Below, one piece after another: positions 60,556 through 64,000 of a stretch of 64,000 nt of DNA. The notes under the pieces are model-generated. The model saw only the letters and a program-made list of their open reading frames with translations, was not told the origin of the DNA and did no database searches. Each line of letters opens with the position of its first letter. Position 1 is the first letter of the stretch. The position numbers were made by a program, and so were the translations under genes. Source of the DNA: Seminavis robusta (lineage: Eukaryota; Bacillariophyta; Bacillariophyceae; Naviculales; Naviculaceae); assembly GCA_903772945.1 (NCBI GenBank), contig CAICTM010000020.1, positions 62,001-126,000 on the forward strand, given 5' to 3'.

Positions 60556-61100
60556 TCAATGAAAAGAGACCATTTTTGTTGTTGTGTATTGTACAAGCAC
60601 ATACATTGGAACCTCTCCTGTAAATCCAAGTTCCACTGTTTGCTCCCAATGTGGAATGAGTCGATTTGTCAAGCTGTAGCCAAGCAATGCCGGACTTCCA
60701 ATAACACGCTGGAATGTTTTGTCTTCTCCATAGCATTCTGCATAGAACTGTAGTGTATTGTCAATGTTACTGCAACTAATACAAAAGAGAGTCGGCATCT
60801 TCCCAATCATCTTCAACAGATCTTCTTCGTCCCGTTGGAACTTTGCGTGGATGTACTCAAGCCTTGGCTCAAGTGAGCCTGAGATGCTATGACTGAAAAC
60901 TTGGGCAATGCGTGAAACCACCTTTTTGGCTGCTCTGTAGCTGAGCCGATTCACAAACCAGTTGAGTTTTGGCTCCAGATTCTTCTCAATGCTCATTACC
61001 AAAATAGGATTGGGAACTTCCAAATTATCTTGGCAGCATCACTCTCAGTCAAGTCCAGGCTTGATTGTAGCCACTTGATCCACGAGCATTCAAACCCCTT
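60556..61100 (-). pseudogene. mTERF-family fragment, no own start region
   Basis: About 180 codons reading KGFECSWIKWLQSSLDL... to KMVSFH contain mTERF-type helical repeats: IILEVPNPILVMSIEKNLEPKL, VFSHSISGSLEPRLEYI, MIGKMPTLFCISCSNIDNTL and VIGSPALLGYSLTNRLIPHW. mTERF proteins bind organellar nucleic acid and act in plastid or mitochondrial expression; a full one has more repeats and a targeting peptide. Here the frame begins directly after the TGA of the ferredoxin gene (61101-61103) and is in the same frame with it; the first own ATG is at 60996 (146 residues), already inside the repeats. So it is a C-terminal fragment: a duplicate remnant, a missed spliced gene, or a read-through tail of ferredoxin. 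Confidence 0.65.
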
Positions 61101-61811
61101 TCACGTCGGTCCTGTCTTGCCGTCGGCGTTGTTATTGTCGTCTATGCATTCTTCGAGTGGCGGAGACTTTGTGTCCATCAAATATTCCAGTTCACCAAAG
61201 TATCGCTGAGGGGTAGACGGAACGGCCAGCTTGCTTTTCTGCCCCCAGAATCCGGTTCGTTTGAGCACCGTGATATTCTCCCTGATTTGTATTTGACATG
61301 CCAATCGGAGCTTGGTATTGTTGTGCAAGTTGTGTGGTGGTAGGTTCAGACGGAACTCCTCCACATCATTGCGTTCGGGTGGATCCACGATGCCCTCCAC
61401 AATTTCCACGGCACATGTGCCACACGTTCCCAGACCACGGCAATTGATCAGATTAGCTCGCCCATTGTGTGGACTGGCAATATTGCGGCGCAATGCCGCT
61501 GTCCGAAGCGTTTCGCCACCGTAGGCATCAAATGATAAAGATGATTCGGCTTGGTCGGTGGTCTGAAAAGAGACAGTGTGCCTTGCAAGTCTACCACTAT
61601 CGGCATCACACGAGGAAGTACTGCTGTTGGTATCTGATTTTCCAACAGCTTTTTGTACGCTGCTGTCAGGTGCTGATGATAACAGACGGATGCGGGAGAA
61701 ACTGGAGGTCGCCGCAGAAGATACCGCAAAGGAACGTGCTCCAGGGATCGAAATGCAGGCTTGCACTAGCAAAATTAGCATCATTACAGTCATATTGAAG
61801 CGCCGTCGCAT
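61101..61811 (-). CDS. Plant-type [2Fe-2S] ferredoxin-domain protein, plastid-targeted
   Basis: Electron carrier, 236 residues from ATG 61811. The frame stays open upstream to 62072, but the start at MRRRFNMTVMM is favoured because it gives a good signal peptide (MMLILLVQACISIPGARS) followed by ARSFAVSSA, an ASAFAP-type site for plastid entry. The cluster ligands are Cys124, Cys130 and Cys133 in NCRGLGTCGTCAVEI plus Cys172 in RLACQIQI: spacing CxxxxxCxxC instead of the CxxxxCxxC of photosynthetic ferredoxin. That, and the ~60-residue extension after the domain (FWGQKSKLAVPSTPQRYFGE), suggest a specialised ferredoxin-like protein and not the main PetF donor. Its electron partner cannot be told. 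Immediately downstream in frame lies the mTERF fragment. Confidence 0.85.
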   Translation of the reverse strand: MRRRFNMTVMMLILLVQACISIPGARSFAVSSAATSSFSRIRLLSSAPDSSVQKAVGKSDTNSSTSSCDADSGRLARHTVSFQTTDQAESSLSFDAYGGETLRTAALRRNIASPHNGRANLINCRGLGTCGTCAVEIVEGIVDPPERNDVEEFRLNLPPHNLHNNTKLRLACQIQIRENITVLKRTGFWGQKSKLAVPSTPQRYFGELEYLMDTKSPPLEECIDDNNNADGKTGPT

Positions 61812-62239
61812 AAAAGTCACTAGCTTGCTAGTAGCTCTAGGATGTCCTTGCCAACCTCTCTGCATCTGTATCGGTCCTGCCCAATCTTGAATGCATGTTG
61901 CGTGCGAGTAGCCCTCTTTCTCGTCACTGTTGTCGCTTCCAGTGTCAAATAAGCCCACAAGGCTGGAATTCGTAGCTAGGAAAGCCAAGGACGCGCGGGA
62001 ACACAAGAAAACAGGGAACACGTACCGTATGCAAAGAAACAATTTGTGAATAGATTCAATTTGGCTGACCACTTGTTTACTGTGCTGCTACCGGGTGCCC
62101 TAAACTGATAACATGGGGCAGAGAGATTTGACCCCACCAGCCAGGGAAATATAATAAAAGTCAACATATGAAGTTAAGGGACATGGGTCGCCTCGTGATT
62201 GACCCATCCTCGTTGCTGCCATCATCAGCACTGCTACTA
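61812..62239. other. Upstream flank of the ferredoxin gene
   Basis: An open frame continues to 62072 on the minus strand but has no support as coding. The rest is promoter-side DNA; base composition is ordinary until ~62.24 kb. Confidence 0.5.
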
Positions 62240-62634
62240 GCTCTGCTACAACCATTGTCTATTTTAACAGTGCCCGAATCAAAACAATGTCAGACTCAAA
62301 TGCAATTCCTATAACTAAAGTTGCTTCAGAAAACAGCTGCAAGTTATCTGTTTTTTAATAATGATCAGTAATTATTGGCAATAAAACTAATTAAACTAGT
62401 AAAAGTAACAAAATAAATAAATAATAAAATAAATAGATTATAACAATACAACTAATTTATGTATATTAAAATATTTTCTGTTATATACACAAGTTTTTCT
62501 ACAAACTAATATTATTCAGAAATATTAAAATACATCTAAAATAAAAAGATAAATACTTTAATTCTCTATTTTAAATATTCTTAATTGAGAAACCAAAAAA
62601 CAATTAATAATGATCTATTAAAATCATTCATGTC
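62240..62634. other. Extremely AT-rich tract
   Basis: Composition drops sharply: from ~62.34 to 62.62 kb almost everything is A or T (aaataaataaataataaa, taatattattcag). No frame, no gene. It marks the left edge of a low-GC region that runs to the end of the window. Confidence 0.8.
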
Positions 62635-62674
62635 GCCAGTGGGTATACCCAAAGGGGACCCCATACCCACTGGC
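62635..62674. repeat. 12-bp perfect inverted repeat
   Basis: Left arm gccagtgggtat (62635-62646), right arm atacccactggc (62663-62674), with a 16-base loop that contains ggggacccc, itself a near-palindrome. It is a GC-rich hairpin alone in AT-rich DNA. Confidence 0.85.
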
Positions 62675-62726
62675 TAAGTCTAATTAAATTGAAATACATC
62701 ATTGTGAGTATTCTATTAAATATCCA

Positions 62727-63048
62727 AAAAGTCGTGCAAAAATGTCGGTAAAAAAGTCGTTAAAATGTCGCGTAAAATCGCAAAATGAAAAATGTCGCGT
62801 AAAATTGTCGTGCAAAAATGTCGGCAAAAATGTCAAAAATGTCGTGCAAAAAGTTCGTGAAAAATGTCGTGCAAAAAGTTCGTGAAAAATGTCGTGCAAA
62901 AAGTCGTGTAAAAATGTCGTGCAAAATGTCGTGTAAAAATGTCGTAAAAATGTCGTGTCAAAATGTCGTGCAAAATTGTCCGTGCAAAATGTCCGTGCAA
63001 AATTTCGTGCAAAAATGTCGTGCAAAATTTCGTGCAAAATTTCTGCGT
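62727..63048. repeat. Irregular minisatellite of TGTCGTGCAAAA units
   Basis: About 20 imperfect tandem units of 11-17 bases (aaaatgtcgtgc, aaaaagtcgtgt, aaaattgtccgtgc, aaaatttcgtgc). Apparent open frames here on both strands are products of the repeat and are not genes. Confidence 0.85.
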
Positions 63049-63184
63049 AATTTGCTAATTACCACACAGCGTAACTTTATCGAATTAATTTTAATTCATA
63101 TGGAATTGCAAAGTTATCTTAAATTTCACGTAATATAGTTGTATCCGTATGTCATGCAGCTGATTATCGCATAATACAGGCAGC

Positions 63185-64000
63185 TACATTCTTATTATGA
63201 GAGCTAGATTCTCGCGCTAGATTCTCGCGCGTTTGAGTTAGTTTCGCGTTAGTTATATTACTTGCTTGTTGTTACAGCTCGATTCTTATGTTTTTGAAAT
63301 AATACTCGCATATTTCACTTTGTTGTTAAGCAAAATTCTATGTAGAGATTTTTTTTTGGCACACACGTAAGAGAATATATTCTCGTCGCGTTTTTTTGCT
63401 TTATTGTCTTGTGAATTACATTGGTTGTCGTATCATACTTGTGCACGAGCAAGAGCTATATTCTTCATATTTTAGATTTCTCGTATTATGTAATGCAAAC
63501 TGACTTCAATGTCGCGTGATAAATTACATTTTTCGTGTTAAGCTAGACTTTTGTGTGTTAGAGCTGAATTTTTGCTTTTTTCGCGCATTAGGGCTATGTC
63601 TTACATTTTCTTGTGTTACAGCTAATTCTTCTTGCATGTTAGAATTATATTCTTGCGCATTTTAGATTGTCTTTATGCAAATTTCAGTTCTCTTTCTAAA
63701 TGCACACACGCGTTGCAGAGCTACTTTCTCATATGTTTGTGTATTAGATGCATGAAAAATACTTTTTCTCGCGTTTTATTTGTGTCTATATCATGACAGA
63801 GCTAATTTTGGTTTTTAAGTAGCTTCCTTTTGTAGTATTAGAGTGCCGCTCTCGAATGTCAGTTTTGACTAGTAATTCTGATGAGTATTTTACTTTGTTG
63901 TTGTATTCTATTGAGTCTCTTTCTAGTACACACGTAAGAGAACTATTCTCGTGTGTTTTATTAGCTTTATTATCATGTGAAATACTTTATCTTTGTTATG
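63185..64000. repeat. Degenerate ~40-60-bp repeats in low-GC DNA
   Basis: The words gagctagattct, ttctcgcg, ttgcgcgttt and gtgttagagct return many times with substitutions. A larger block (acttgttgttg... then acacacgtaagagaa...ttctcg) occurs at about 63.31-63.43 kb and again at 63.88-63.98 kb. No coding evidence; the window ends inside it. Confidence 0.65.

Noticed and set aside
62699-63138. Open frames on both strands in the minisatellite (Phe/Thr/His-rich or Lys/Ser/Cys-rich)
   Set aside because: Products of the tandem repeat; no non-repetitive coding sequence.

Overview
The window looks like nuclear DNA of a diatom (a photosynthetic stramenopile), probably a pennate one; the species cannot be named from sequence alone. 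Evidence: genes are compact, with few short GT-AG introns (about 75-170 nt). Several proteins start with a signal peptide followed by an ASAFAP-type Phe motif, the bipartite plastid address of organisms with a secondary red plastid. Diatom-type protein families are present. Spacers are full of GTAC/CGGTACCG/TAGCTAGC-type palindromic short repeats.

Layout. 0.9-2.75 kb: a Gln/Met-rich protein with a diatom CxxC domain (minus). 2.75-6.2 kb: gene-poor, GTAC-rich spacer. 6.2-12 kb: an endonuclease/exonuclease/phosphatase-fold protein, an amidohydrolase, an ankyrin/LRR-like protein and a coiled-coil SPRY-like protein. 13.1-23.5 kb: a group of nuclear genes for plastid proteins, namely glutamyl-tRNA synthetase with a C-terminal EMAPII/Trbp111-like domain, ferredoxin-NADP+ reductase, ClpP and a LON-domain protein, with one LRR membrane protein among them. 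23.9-26.8 kb: a convergent lipid pair, a wax-synthase-like MBOAT acyltransferase and an ELO fatty acid elongase. 27.2-28.9 kb: a broken nuclease-like/kinase-like gene, then 3.5 kb without a recognisable gene. 32.4-44.1 kb: a PAS-PAS hybrid histidine kinase, a GT47 exostosin-like glycosyltransferase, an LRR protein and a myosin. 45.9-49.3 kb: an NRT2/NNP-type nitrate transporter fused behind a ~580-residue N-terminal region that carries a diatom-specific domain. 50.1-58.3 kb: a secretory group with a sulfatase, a predicted secreted and membrane-anchored protein with two superoxide-reductase-like domains, a six-TM protein and a secreted metzincin protease. 59-62 kb: a four-TM protein, an mTERF fragment and a plastid [2Fe-2S] ferredoxin. 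62.2-64 kb: an abruptly AT-rich tract with tandem repeats, possibly centromere-like or a contig end.

Functional links. FNR and ferredoxin belong to plastid electron transfer; GluRS makes Glu-tRNA for plastid translation and tetrapyrrole synthesis; ClpP and the LON-domain protein fit plastid protein quality control. Elongase and MBOAT could act in sequence on acyl-CoA. Sulfatase, glycosyltransferase, metzincin and the superoxide-reductase-like protein all fit the secretory pathway or cell surface. The most unusual items are the nitrate transporter fusion, the tandem superoxide-reductase-like surface protein, the GluRS-EMAPII fusion, the metzincin whose zinc site is assembled from three exons, and the mTERF fragment lying in frame behind the ferredoxin stop.

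Exon boundaries were placed by hand from GT/AG signals, reading-frame continuity and family motifs. No search or alignment was run.
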